A DNA stretch of 64,000 nucleotides from Ruminiclostridium cellobioparum DSM 1351 = ATCC 15832 (GTDB lineage: Bacteria; Bacillota; Clostridia; Acetivibrionales; DSM-1351): assembly GCF_000621505.1 (NCBI RefSeq), contig NZ_JHYD01000003.1, forward strand, positions 124,001 through 188,000, given 5' to 3'. This document shows positions 7,870 through 17,130 of this stretch, piece after piece. The translations under genes were made by a program, and so were the position numbers. The notes beneath the pieces were generated by a model. That model saw only the letters and a program-made list of their open reading frames with translations. It had not been told where the DNA came from and did not search any database. Within the stretch, counting starts at the first letter, position 1. The number at the start of each line of letters is the position of its first letter.

Positions 7870-9633
7870 TTGGAAAAGTGGATTTTAAAAAATCCTAAGA
7901 ATGACTTTGAAAAAATGTCAGAGGCTTTAGGTGTGAGTCCTTTATTGTGCAGGATTATGGTAAACAGGGGGATTTCTGATTATGATACCGCCAGGAGATT
8001 TATAAGCTCCGATATTGCCGATCTGTACGATGCAAGAGGTATGAAGGACCTTGAAAAGGGCGTTAATATAATAACCGATAAAATAAAAAAAGGCTGCAAG
8101 ATAAGAATAATCGGAGATTACGATGTGGACGGGGTGGTCAGCACTTTTATTCTGTACAGGGCTTTGACCAGATGCGGAGCAGAAGTTGATTATGCCATAC
8201 CTCACAGAATATTTGACGGATATGGCATAAACAACAGTATTATCGATAAAGCGAAAGAGGATGATGTTGATACCATTATAACCTGTGATAACGGCATTGC
8301 GGCAACCGAACAGATCAAATATGCCAAAGCAGCAGGTCTTACGGTGGTTGTTACCGACCACCACGAGGTTCCCTTTGTTGAAACGGAAAATAATGAAAGG
8401 CTGCATATATTGCCCGAAGCAGATGCGGTAATTGATATAAAGCGTGCCGACTGCGGTTATCCGTTCAAACTTCTCTGCGGAGCCGGAGTAGCATTTAAAT
8501 TTGTCCAGGTGCTTTACAGCGAAATGGACGTTCCGGGTAATGAATGCGATGACTTTTACGAATTTGTTGCAATAGCTACGGTTTGCGACGTGGTGGATCT
8601 GGTGGGTGAAAACAGGATTCTGGTGAAGAAAGGTCTTTCTGTCATAGGTCAGACTAAAAATATCGGGTTGAAAGCACTTATGAAACAGACCGGGATTTTT
8701 GGAAAGGAAATAGGAGTTTATCACCTTGGGTTTATTATAGGGCCGTGCATCAATGCCTCCGGAAGGCTGGACTGGGCCGAAAAAGGGTTGAAAATGCTCT
8801 TGAGCGACAATGATAGGGAGGCTGAGCTCCTTGCCCTTGAACTTCACAATCTCAATACCGAAAGAAAGGACATGACTCTGGCAGGTGTGGAAGAAACGGT
8901 AGCGACTATTGAAGGCAGCAGTCTGAAGCAGGATAAAATCCTGGTGGTATACAAACCTGACATACATGAGAGCATAGCAGGAATAATTGCCGGAAAAATC
9001 CGGGAAAAATATAATGTTCCTACATTTATAATAACTGATGCCGAGAGCGGGGTAAAGGGTTCCGGAAGATCCATTGAAGAATATAATATGTTTGAAGGAC
9101 TGTTGAAGTGCAAGGAACTTCTGAACCGTTTCGGAGGGCATCCCATGGCCGCGGGTCTCAGTCTTGACCGGGAGAAGCTGGAACTGCTGAGAAAGCAGCT
9201 TAATGAAACTGCAACCCTCACAGAGGAGGATCTTATTCCAAAGGTGTACATAGATGCAAGAATCCTTCTGTCACATATAAATCTCAGGGTTGCAGAGGAA
9301 CTATCGCTGCTGGAGCCTTACGGGAAAGGCAATTCAAAGCCTCTATTCGCCGAGAAGGGGATCACTGTAACCAGAGCTGCAGTGCTGGGCTCCGGGAGGA
9401 AAATACTCAAGCTCAGACTTTTGTCGTCTCCGGGTAAGTATATTGATGCAATTTACTTTGGGAATATATGCGACTTTGACAATTACATTTCTGAAAAATA
9501 TGGAGCACGGGAACTGACAAGCCTTTACACAGGTCAAACCAGCCTTGTAAAGCTGGATATCATATTTAATATAGATATAAATGAGTATAATGGTTACAGG
9601 AATGTACAGCTGGTTATGCAGTATTACCGCTGA
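7870..9633 (+). CDS. recJ: Single-stranded-DNA-specific exonuclease RecJ
   Basis: 587 residues from a TTG start at 7870, chosen because GGGGGG lies seven bases upstream and the protein then begins LEKWILKNPK, like other clostridial RecJ proteins. An in-frame ATG at 7825 lacks a good site. The DHH phosphoesterase domain shows IRIIGDYDVDGVVST (motif I), TCDNGIA (motif II), VVVTDHHEV (motif III) and the later ATVCDVVDLV; the DHHA1 domain contains SGRSIEEYNM and RFGGHPMAAGLSL. The enzyme digests single-stranded DNA 5' to 3' in recombination and mismatch repair. A C-terminal OB domain (about 460-560) completes the usual core. Confidence 0.95.
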   Translation: MEKWILKNPKNDFEKMSEALGVSPLLCRIMVNRGISDYDTARRFISSDIADLYDARGMKDLEKGVNIITDKIKKGCKIRIIGDYDVDGVVSTFILYRALTRCGAEVDYAIPHRIFDGYGINNSIIDKAKEDDVDTIITCDNGIAATEQIKYAKAAGLTVVVTDHHEVPFVETENNERLHILPEADAVIDIKRADCGYPFKLLCGAGVAFKFVQVLYSEMDVPGNECDDFYEFVAIATVCDVVDLVGENRILVKKGLSVIGQTKNIGLKALMKQTGIFGKEIGVYHLGFIIGPCINASGRLDWAEKGLKMLLSDNDREAELLALELHNLNTERKDMTLAGVEETVATIEGSSLKQDKILVVYKPDIHESIAGIIAGKIREKYNVPTFIITDAESGVKGSGRSIEEYNMFEGLLKCKELLNRFGGHPMAAGLSLDREKLELLRKQLNETATLTEEDLIPKVYIDARILLSHINLRVAEELSLLEPYGKGNSKPLFAEKGITVTRAAVLGSGRKILKLRLLSSPGKYIDAIYFGNICDFDNYISEKYGARELTSLYTGQTSLVKLDIIFNIDINEYNGYRNVQLVMQYYR

Positions 9634-9754
9634 AACAAATGATTCCGGCAGGGTTGGGTATCCGGCCTTAAAAAAGTATGTTGTAAGTGAGTAATTATTT
9701 ATTTATAATAATATCTATACATAAATTCAGTACCATGAAAAGAGGTATATTTAA

Positions 9755-10270
9755 ATGGACTTAAGAGCTAAGCTGAGGCATGTAATGGATTTTCCCAAAG
9801 AGGGGATTGATTTTATCGATATCACAACTGTACTTCAGGATGCGGAAGCCTTTAAAGTGTGCATGGATACCTTTAAGGGATATGCGGAGCAGATAGGGGA
9901 TTTTGATATAATCGTGGGTTCGGAATCCAGGGGTTTCATATTCGGTGCACCTTTGGCATACCAGATGGGGAAAGGTTTTGTTCCGGTTAGAAAAAAGGGC
10001 AAGCTTCCGTATAAAACCATCAGGGTTGAGTATGATCTGGAATATGGAAAAGATGTTCTGGAAATGCATGCAGATGCAGTCAAGCCCGGGCAAAAGGTCC
10101 TCATAGTCGATGACCTGCTTGCAACCGGCGGTACCACTGAAGCTAACATAAAACTCATCGAACAGCTTGGCGGAGAGGTAGCCGGAATAATTTATTTTAT
10201 TGAACTCGGTTTTTTGGAAGGCAGAAAGAAATTAGAGGGCTATAAGGTCAATTCAATAGTATCCTTTTAA
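9755..10270 (+). CDS. apt: Adenine phosphoribosyltransferase
   Basis: 171 residues, the standard length. The PRPP-binding signature is VLIVDDLLATGGTTEA (about 112-127), and VGSESRGFIFGAPLAY carries the dipeptide/adenine-side loop. It makes AMP from adenine and PRPP in purine salvage. GAGGT precedes the ATG by ten bases. Position between recJ and relA is the conserved Firmicutes order. Confidence 0.96.
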   Translation: MDLRAKLRHVMDFPKEGIDFIDITTVLQDAEAFKVCMDTFKGYAEQIGDFDIIVGSESRGFIFGAPLAYQMGKGFVPVRKKGKLPYKTIRVEYDLEYGKDVLEMHADAVKPGQKVLIVDDLLATGGTTEANIKLIEQLGGEVAGIIYFIELGFLEGRKKLEGYKVNSIVSF

Positions 10271-10300
10271 TTTATGGCCGAGTAAAATATTCAAAGTGTT

Positions 10301-10330
10301 TGCGGCTCAAAGCCATAACATGGCTTGGGA
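10301..10330. repeat. 30-bp dispersed repeat, copy 1
   Basis: TGCGGCTCAAAGCCATAACA followed by TGGCTTGGGA recurs with few changes at 60222-60251. It folds as overlapping small stems (GGCT/AGCC and GCCATA/TATGGC-like). It lies in the apt-relA gap, as the second copy lies at the start of the Tet-like GTPase gene. Confidence 0.5.
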
Positions 10331-10414
10331 CCTTAATAAAGAGTACCGGTATAACAGTAACAATAACGTATAATTAAAATTTATCAAGTCATTGATGACT
10401 AGGTGGAGGATGCT

Positions 10415-12604
10415 TTGACAGATAGCTTTTCAGTGCTGGTTGAAAAAGTACAAAAATATGATCCCAACAGTAACATTGAACTGCTTAAAAAGGCATATCA
10501 TGTGTCAAAGACAGCGCATGAGGGTCAGCAGAGAAATTCAGGGGAGCCCTATATAATTCATCCCGTAGAGGTTGCAATAATCCTTGCCGAGATGGAGCTG
10601 GACTGCACTGCACTTGTCGCTGCCCTTCTTCATGATACCATTGAGGACACCACCTGTACCTATGAGGAAATAAAAACCCAGTTCGGGGTTGAAGTGGCTG
10701 ATCTTGTTGACGGGGTCACAAAACTGACAAAGCTGGGCAAGCTGCCCTTTACCTCCAAGGAAGAGCAGCAGATGGAAAATCTGCGCAAAATGTTTGTTGC
10801 AATGGCAAAGGACATCCGCGTTATTATGATAAAGCTGGCAGACAGGCTGCACAACATGAGAACCTTGAAATACATGAACGAGGGCAAGCAGATTGAAAAG
10901 GCCAGGGAAACTCTGGAGATATATGCTCCGCTGGCTCACCGTCTTGGTATTTCAAAGATCAAATGGGAGCTGGAAGATATCTGTCTCAGATATCTGGACC
11001 CCAAGGGCTACTATGATCTTGTTGAGAAAATAGCTTTCAAGCGCAAGCAAAGAGAAGCATATATAGAAGATATCATCAAGACCCTCAGAGAGAAAACCAG
11101 TGAGCTTGGAATAGAAAACTCCCAGATAGACGGCAGACCAAAGCATTTCTACAGTATTTACAGGAAAATGGTAAAGCAGAATAAAACACTGGATCAGATA
11201 TATGATTTGTTCGCCTTCAGAGTGATTGTAAATTCGGTAAAGGACTGTTACGCGGTGCTGGGACTGGTTCATGAACTCTATAAGCCCATGCCCGGCAGGT
11301 TCAAGGACTATATTGCAATACCCAAACCAAACATGTACCAATCGCTTCATACCACATTGATCGGTCCTGAAGGACAACCCTTCGAGGTCCAGATAAGGAC
11401 CTGGGACATGCACAGGGTAGCCGAGGTGGGTATTGCCGCCCATTGGAAGTACAAGGAAGGCGCCATAGGTACAAAGGAATCCGACAATAAATTTGCATGG
11501 CTCAGGCAGCTTCTGGAATGGCAGAAGGATACCAGGGATGAAAGTGAATTTATGGAGACCCTGAAGGTAGACCTTTTTACAGACGAAGTTTTTGTATTCA
11601 CTCCCAAGGGAGATGTGGTCAGTCTTCCGTTCGAGTCGACCCCGGTGGATTTTGCATATTCCATTCACAGTGCCATCGGAAACAAGATGATAGGAGCCAA
11701 GGTTAACGGGAAAATGGTGCCTATCGACTATAAATTGAAGAATGGCGACATAATAGATATTCTTACCTCTTCAACCATACATGGCCCCAGCAGGGACTGG
11801 CTCAAAATAGTTAAGAGCAGTCAGGCAAAAAATAAGATAAATCAATGGTTTAAGAAGGAAAAAAGAGAAGAAAACATTGTCAGAGGCAAGGAACTGGTTG
11901 AAAGGGAGCTTAAAAAGCAAGGGCTCACCTACAGTCAATTATTCAGAACCGAGTGGGTTGAACTGGTACTGAGGAAATATAACTTTGCCACACTTGATGA
12001 TTTATATGCGGGAATCGGTTACGGTGCCATAACCACCAATAAGGTCATTACCAAGCTTAAGGAAGAATTGAAGAAAACCCTCAAGCCTGAAGAAATAGAG
12101 CAGATACTTGAATCTATTGCTCAAACCAGAAATGAAAGAAAGAAAAAGAACATCCCCGAAAGCGGTGTGGTTGTCAAGGGTATCGACAACTGTCTGGTCA
12201 GGCTGTCACGGTGCTGCAATCCCGTACCGGGCGATGAAATCATTGGCTATATTACCCGGGGAAGGGGAGTTTCGGTGCACCGCAGTGACTGTATAAATGT
12301 TTCGGCGGGGCTTGAAGAAGAGGGCAGACTTATAGATGTCAAATGGTATACCACCAATGACGTGGCATATAAGGCCGACATAACCCTGATGGCTAATGAC
12401 AGGACTTCCCTGCTGCTGGACGTTACAAACAGCATTGCAGAGCTGAAAGTGCCCATCAAGGCTGTTAATGCCAGAACCACCAGAGAGCAGGTAACTGTAA
12501 TAAATCTCACACTTGAAATAACAAATACAGAACAATTGGAAAAGATAATAAAGAGACTCAGAAAAATAGACAGTGTATTTGATGTAACAAGGAATAAACA
12601 ATAA
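10415..12604 (+). CDS. relA: Bifunctional (p)ppGpp synthetase/hydrolase
   Basis: 729 residues. The N-terminal HD hydrolase domain has QRNSGEPYIIHPVEVA, LLHDTIEDT and ADRLHNMRTL; the synthetase domain has GRPKHFYSIYRKM, RVIV, YQSLHTTLIGP and EVQIRTWDMHRVAE; then TGS (about 390-450, VFTPKGDVVSLP) and a C-terminal zinc-finger/ACT region (CLVRLSRCCNPVPGDEI, then ACT to the end). The synthetase loop reads RFKD, the RxKD form found in bifunctional Rel enzymes, and the HD residues are intact, so both making and breaking of the alarmone are expected. TTG at 10415 is preferred: AGGTGGAGG sits five bases before it. A GTG at 10403 is inside that site. Confidence 0.95.
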   Translation: MTDSFSVLVEKVQKYDPNSNIELLKKAYHVSKTAHEGQQRNSGEPYIIHPVEVAIILAEMELDCTALVAALLHDTIEDTTCTYEEIKTQFGVEVADLVDGVTKLTKLGKLPFTSKEEQQMENLRKMFVAMAKDIRVIMIKLADRLHNMRTLKYMNEGKQIEKARETLEIYAPLAHRLGISKIKWELEDICLRYLDPKGYYDLVEKIAFKRKQREAYIEDIIKTLREKTSELGIENSQIDGRPKHFYSIYRKMVKQNKTLDQIYDLFAFRVIVNSVKDCYAVLGLVHELYKPMPGRFKDYIAIPKPNMYQSLHTTLIGPEGQPFEVQIRTWDMHRVAEVGIAAHWKYKEGAIGTKESDNKFAWLRQLLEWQKDTRDESEFMETLKVDLFTDEVFVFTPKGDVVSLPFESTPVDFAYSIHSAIGNKMIGAKVNGKMVPIDYKLKNGDIIDILTSSTIHGPSRDWLKIVKSSQAKNKINQWFKKEKREENIVRGKELVERELKKQGLTYSQLFRTEWVELVLRKYNFATLDDLYAGIGYGAITTNKVITKLKEELKKTLKPEEIEQILESIAQTRNERKKKNIPESGVVVKGIDNCLVRLSRCCNPVPGDEIIGYITRGRGVSVHRSDCINVSAGLEEEGRLIDVKWYTTNDVAYKADITLMANDRTSLLLDVTNSIAELKVPIKAVNARTTREQVTVINLTLEITNTEQLEKIIKRLRKIDSVFDVTRNKQ

Positions 12605-12666
12605 CTTGCATTAGTTTGCAATTGGGTTTCCTGAATTATATGGTAAAAGGCAGATTGGAGCAATAG

Positions 12667-13116
12667 ATGAGGGCGGTTGTTCAGAGAGTTAAAAAGTCCA
12701 GCGTGACAGTTGACGGCAGCATTGCGGGAGAGATCGGTAAAGGACTGACGGTGCTGCTGGGAGTGGGTCAGGAGGATTCCGACAGGGATATTGATTACCT
12801 GGCTGATAAAATAATCAATTTAAGAATATTTGAAGATAATAACGGTAAAATGAACCTGTCACTGCTTGAGGTTGGGGGAGAGCTCCTGGTTGTTTCCCAG
12901 TTCACTTTATACGGGGACTGCAGAAAAGGCAGGAGGCCCGGATATGACAGGGCCGCAAGGCCTGAAGCGGCTAAAGCGTTATATGAAGGCTTTGTAGAAA
13001 AATGCAGAGGTTTTGGTGTGAAGGTTCAGACAGGAATATTTCAGGCCGAAATGCTTGTGGATATAAGCAACGACGGACCGGTCACACTTTTGTTGGACAG
13101 TAAAAGAGAGTTCTAG
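12667..13116 (+). CDS. dtd: D-aminoacyl-tRNA deacylase
   Basis: 149 residues, typical size. It shows the two DTD signatures: [16 protein letters not shown] (about 79-94) and the cross-subunit Gly-cisPro motif in [11 protein letters not shown] near the C-terminus. It removes D-amino acids (and Gly) from tRNA. It follows relA closely, preceded by TTGGAG, an order shared by many Firmicutes. The adjacent MBL gene starts 13 bases after its stop. Confidence 0.96.
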   Translation: MRAVVQRVKKSSVTVDGSIAGEIGKGLTVLLGVGQEDSDRDIDYLADKIINLRIFEDNNGKMNLSLLEVGGELLVVSQFTLYGDCRKGRRPGYDRAARPEAAKALYEGFVEKCRGFGVKVQTGIFQAEMLVDISNDGPVTLLLDSKREF

Positions 13117-13129
13117 AAGGGGATGGATT

Positions 13130-13756
13130 ATGAGAATAAAAACTATTACAGGTGGAATGTTTGATTCCTGCGCATATTTGATATGTGAAGGAAATAAAGC
13201 GGTGCTGATAGATGCAGGTGTAAAAAGCGAAAAGGTTATTAAAGCTGCTGCCGATATGAAGGTTGACATTGAAAAAATAATTCTAACCCACGGTCATATT
13301 GATCACATTGCTGAACTGGACAGCATTGCTGAAAAGACAGGCGCCAGGGCTTATATTCACATAAATGACGAACCCTCTCTGACAGATGCCGGATATAATG
13401 TATCGGCATATGCATTTAAGGCACAGACTTTTAATACACAATGTGAGGTTTTAAGGGACGGAAGCATTTTAAGGCTTGGTGAGCTTGAATTAAAAGTAAT
13501 TCATACACCTGGACACACGCCCGGATCAATTTGTATACAAGTAAATAATGAGCTGTTCTCAGGCGATACGCTGTTTAATTCGGGCTATGGCAGAGTCGAC
13601 CTGCCTAACGGTAGCTTTGAAGATATATACGCTTCCATAGTTGATCTACTTTTCAATCTTCCCGGTGAGACAAGGGTTTATCCCGGACACGGAAGGCCGA
13701 CGACAATAGAGGACGAGAAAATGACCAACCCGATCAAACATGCAATCGAATGGTAA
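13130..13756 (+). CDS. Metallo-beta-lactamase-fold hydrolase (glyoxalase II-like)
   Basis: 208 residues with the complete metal-binding set: THGHIDHIAEL (HxHxDH), the single His in HTPGHTPGS, the Asp in FSGDTLF, and a final His in YPGHGRPT. This is the YcbL/glyoxalase II-like subgroup; the substrate is probably a thioester such as S-lactoylglutathione-like compounds, but that is not shown here. A ribosome binding site AAGGGGA is upstream. It lies between dtd and hemZ, a frequent clostridial arrangement and probably one operon with relA. Confidence 0.92.
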   Translation: MRIKTITGGMFDSCAYLICEGNKAVLIDAGVKSEKVIKAAADMKVDIEKIILTHGHIDHIAELDSIAEKTGARAYIHINDEPSLTDAGYNVSAYAFKAQTFNTQCEVLRDGSILRLGELELKVIHTPGHTPGSICIQVNNELFSGDTLFNSGYGRVDLPNGSFEDIYASIVDLLFNLPGETRVYPGHGRPTTIEDEKMTNPIKHAIEW

Positions 13757-13795
13757 CAACAGTCTTGTACCAAAAAGATGTAAATGGAGATACTG

Positions 13796-15343
13796 ATGAT
13801 TTTTTACAGAAATACCTGTGACAGCTTTGACTATGAGTTTGAGGATATCATAAAACTATTTTTTTTAAAAGATGAACTTGTAAAAATTGACGGCCCCCGG
13901 GATACCGATTCCGGGGCATTTCTATTGTGCTGCTTTTCCCGGGAGGACGGTCAGGGCCTGAAAATCAATATCAGGCTTCAGGCTGAAAATTTCGATGAAC
14001 AGGCCGATATCCCCGTATCTGAGGACGGTCCGGATTCCAAAGGACAGGATATAAATAAGCCGTATATAAAAAGTTTAAAGAAAAAATTTAAAAGAGAACT
14101 GTTTTTACTGCTGCAAAAGTATACCGGCAAAATTATTCCCTGGGGCGTAATGACCGGGATCAGACCTACCAAGCTGGTAAATGAGCTGCTGGACGGGGGC
14201 GCCGGTAAAGAACGGATTTTAAAAACACTGACGGAGGATTACTATGTAACTGATAACAAGGCCCGGCTTTTATTTGACGTTGCCGTCAACCAGCGGGAGC
14301 TGTTTAAAAATTCCGTCCCCGGAAGTGTTTCGCTGTATATAGGCATACCCTTCTGCCCGACGCGCTGCCTGTACTGTTCTTTCAGCTCAAGTACCATAGG
14401 GCAGTATAAAAAATCGGTGGATAAATACCTAGATGCGCTGCTGAAGGAAATAGCACATGCATCCGGGCTTATCAAAAGCAAGGGTCTGAAGATAGAAAGC
14501 GTCTATATCGGGGGAGGAACTCCCACCTCTGTGAGCTCGCTTCAGCTGGACAGGCTGCTCAGAGGCATTGAAGACTTGCTGGATTTGAGCTGCCTGAAAG
14601 AATATACTCTTGAGGCCGGCCGCCCCGACACCATTGATTTTGAAAAACTGTCGGTGGTCAGGCGCAGCAGAGTTTCAAGGATAAGCATCAATCCGCAGAG
14701 TATGAATGCCGCTACACTTGAAAGGATAGGCAGAAACCATACCCCGGCAGAGGTGGAAAAGGCGTTTGGCACCGCACGGGAGCTGGGCTTCGACAATATT
14801 AACATGGATGTCATATGCGGGCTGCCGGGGGAAGATCCGGTCATGTTCAAAGCAACCATGGAAAGAATTGCACAGTTCAATCCCGAAAGCATAACCGTTC
14901 ACACCATGGCAATAAAAAGAGCTTCAAGACTCACCCAGGAGCTTGACAGCTACAGTTTGCACCGGGAATACCGGCAGGTTGCCGAAATGGTGGAGTCTGC
15001 ACGGGAATACGCTTCACTTATGGGCCTGGAACCTTATTACCTGTACAGGCAGAAAAACATTCTGGGGAATCTTGAAAATGTGGGCTACAGCAAAAAAGGC
15101 AGGGAGAGCCTGTACAATATTCAGATAATGGAGGAAAGACAGTCCATATTCGCCTGCGGCGCAGGTGCTGTTTCAAAGTTTGTTTTTCCTGATAATAGAA
15201 TAGAAAGAGCCTTTAATGTCAAAAGTGTTGAAGAATATCTGGGGAGAACAGATGAAATGCTTGAGAGGAAGGAAGCGGCCACAGGAGGGTTATTAGGAGA
15301 ATTATCCAATAATGATATTGACAATATGGGAAGTGAATTTTAA
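13796..15343 (+). CDS. hemZ: Coproporphyrinogen dehydrogenase HemZ (radical SAM, HemN-like)
   Basis: 515 residues from the ATG at 13796, six bases after GGAG; an upstream ATG at 13784 overlaps that site. The radical SAM core has CPTRCLYCSF (CxxxCxxC, [4Fe-4S] site, about residue 185) after the family's PFC turn (IGIPFCPTRC), the SAM-binding GGGTP (about 240) and a conserved GRPDTID-type segment. The N-terminal 170 residues and ITVHTMAIKRASRL fit HemZ. Members act as oxygen-independent coproporphyrinogen III oxidase relatives; in strict anaerobes their real role may differ. It precedes the hisS T-box. Confidence 0.88.
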   Translation: MIFYRNTCDSFDYEFEDIIKLFFLKDELVKIDGPRDTDSGAFLLCCFSREDGQGLKINIRLQAENFDEQADIPVSEDGPDSKGQDINKPYIKSLKKKFKRELFLLLQKYTGKIIPWGVMTGIRPTKLVNELLDGGAGKERILKTLTEDYYVTDNKARLLFDVAVNQRELFKNSVPGSVSLYIGIPFCPTRCLYCSFSSSTIGQYKKSVDKYLDALLKEIAHASGLIKSKGLKIESVYIGGGTPTSVSSLQLDRLLRGIEDLLDLSCLKEYTLEAGRPDTIDFEKLSVVRRSRVSRISINPQSMNAATLERIGRNHTPAEVEKAFGTARELGFDNINMDVICGLPGEDPVMFKATMERIAQFNPESITVHTMAIKRASRLTQELDSYSLHREYRQVAEMVESAREYASLMGLEPYYLYRQKNILGNLENVGYSKKGRESLYNIQIMEERQSIFACGAGAVSKFVFPDNRIERAFNVKSVEEYLGRTDEMLERKEAATGGLLGELSNNDIDNMGSEF

Positions 15344-15349
15344 AATATA

Positions 15350-15660
15350 TAGTAGACTATATATAGCAAAGCCTTAAAAGGGAAGAGTAATCAATGCTTC
15401 TATTCAGGAAACGGCTGTCCAAAGTCAATCAAGGTTCAAGACTTAATTGACTTAGACTGTGAGCAGCCCATAGAAAAGTTGATGAAAGACACCCTCTTTG
15501 GAATTCGGTTTCCTGGGCTGGTAGGTTAAAAGCTTACCCGTTTTCTGCGTTAAAGATTTCAAGTAAGTTTCTGCTTGCAGTTCTTGTTTTGTGGAAATTA
15601 TTAGGGTGGCATCACGGGAAGTTTCCTCTCGTCCCTTGTCGGGATAAGGGGCTTTTTTAT
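15350..15660 (+). promoter_or_regulatory. T-box leader of hisS-aspS
   Basis: The 390-base gap before hisS contains the T-box core AGGGTGGCATCACGGG (15603-15618), followed by a terminator-like stem GTCCCTT/AAGGGGC and seven Ts (15630-15659). Upstream is a long structured Stem I region (15375-15490). CAT at 15479-15481, followed by A, is a candidate His specifier codon. Uncharged tRNA-His would pair with the T-box and favour antitermination. Assignment to the His class rests on the downstream gene and the candidate codon. Confidence 0.85.
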
Positions 15661-15753
15661 TGTCCAGGGCAGAAAAACTTTTTTGACAATTACTAATTGG
15701 CATGGTTTATGTGAATAATTAAAATTATATATTTTATGATGGGAGTTGTGCAA

Positions 15754-17073
15754 ATGGCGAAGCAGCAAGTGGTAACACCTTCAATCCTTCCGGGCTTCAT
15801 GGAGTTATTGCCCGCAGACCAGATGGTGTTCAATCAGATGTTGGAAACTATTAAAAGGACATATGAAACATACGGATTTATTCCTCTTGATACTCCGATG
15901 ATTGAGAAATCCGAGGTTTTACTGGCCAAAAGCGGCGGTGAAACCGCAAAACAGGTTTACAGGTTTAACAAGGGAGATAACGACCTGGCTTTAAGGTTTG
16001 ACCTTACAGTACCTTTGGCGAGGTATGTGTCACAGCATTTCGGTGAATTGACCTTCCCATTTAAAAGATACCATATAGGCAAGGTATTCAGGGGTGAAAA
16101 GCCGCAGAAGGGCAGATTCAGGGAATTTTACCAGTGCGATATAGATATAATAGGTTTTGAAAGCTTAAGCGTTGTAAATGATGCCGAAATATTGAGCGTG
16201 ATTTATTCCACCTTTAAGGCTTTGGGCTTTGAAGATTTTACAATACGGCTGAATAACAGAAAAATTCTTAACGGTTTTTTTGAAAGCCTTGACATAACCG
16301 ATAAAGCTGAAGTTTTAAGAATAATAGATAAAATGGAAAAGATAGGTCAGGCTGCCGTGCTGGATGAACTTAAATCTATTGGCCTTTCTGACGGAGATGC
16401 CGGCAGTGTTGTGAAATTTGTGGGTATAAAGGGAAACTGCCGGGAGATAATCGAAAACCTCCGCAGGCTTGAAGTCAGTAATGATATGTTTTCAGAAGGT
16501 ATAGACGAACTGGAACTGGTCATTAATTACATTGATGCTTTTAAGGTTCCTTCGGGTAACTATGCTGTTGACCTTACAATAGCAAGAGGTCTGGATTACT
16601 ACACCGGAACCATATATGAAACAATTTTGAACCAGTACCCTTCAATAGGAAGTGTATGCTCGGGAGGCAGGTACGATAACCTCGCTCAAAATTATACCAC
16701 CAAGAAATTGCCGGGTGTTGGAATATCCATAGGCCTGTCAAGACTGTACTACCAGCTCAGGGAAGCGGGTGTTCTCGGGGAAAGCAGAAAGGCAACACCT
16801 TCTCAGATTCTGATAATCCCCATGAAGGAAACAATGCCCCAGGCCCTGGAGCTTGCCACAAAGGTCAGGGAGGCAGGGATTGCAGCAGAGATTTACTTTA
16901 ATGAAGGCAAAATCGGAAAGAAATTTTCATATGCCGATAAGCTGGGAATTCCGTATGCAGTGGTGGTTGGAGAAGACGAAGTAAATACCGGCATATATAA
17001 ACTGAAAAACATGGCTACAGGTGACCAGGCCGAGCTGGATATCCAAAGGATTATAGAACAATTAAAGGCCTGA
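15754..17073 (+). CDS. hisS: Histidyl-tRNA synthetase
   Basis: 439 residues, class II synthetase. Motif 2 is visible around YHIGKVFRGEKPQKGRFREFYQCDIDIIG, the His-specific signature IARGLDYYTGTIYE lies near residue 275, and motif 3 is GVGISIGLSRLYYQL. A C-terminal anticodon-binding domain runs from about 345 to the end. I use ATG at 15754 (MAKQQVV), eight bases after GGGAG; an ATG at 15736 would add six residues. It is controlled by the T-box and is followed by aspS, the standard Firmicutes pair. Confidence 0.95.
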   Translation: MAKQQVVTPSILPGFMELLPADQMVFNQMLETIKRTYETYGFIPLDTPMIEKSEVLLAKSGGETAKQVYRFNKGDNDLALRFDLTVPLARYVSQHFGELTFPFKRYHIGKVFRGEKPQKGRFREFYQCDIDIIGFESLSVVNDAEILSVIYSTFKALGFEDFTIRLNNRKILNGFFESLDITDKAEVLRIIDKMEKIGQAAVLDELKSIGLSDGDAGSVVKFVGIKGNCREIIENLRRLEVSNDMFSEGIDELELVINYIDAFKVPSGNYAVDLTIARGLDYYTGTIYETILNQYPSIGSVCSGGRYDNLAQNYTTKKLPGVGISIGLSRLYYQLREAGVLGESRKATPSQILIIPMKETMPQALELATKVREAGIAAEIYFNEGKIGKKFSYADKLGIPYAVVVGEDEVNTGIYKLKNMATGDQAELDIQRIIEQLKA

Positions 17074-17130
17074 TACATGGATAATATTTAATAATCAGTG
17101 TTTATAACACGAAAATGGAGGAATCATTAT

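Noticed and set aside
7942-9141. Long minus-strand ORF (399 residues) opposite recJ
   Set aside because: It is fully antisense to an unmistakable recJ gene, has no ribosome binding site that fits, and its composition is that of a shadow frame.
15452-15703. Minus-strand ORF in the hisS leader
   Set aside because: Entirely within the T-box RNA region; no ribosome binding site or domain.
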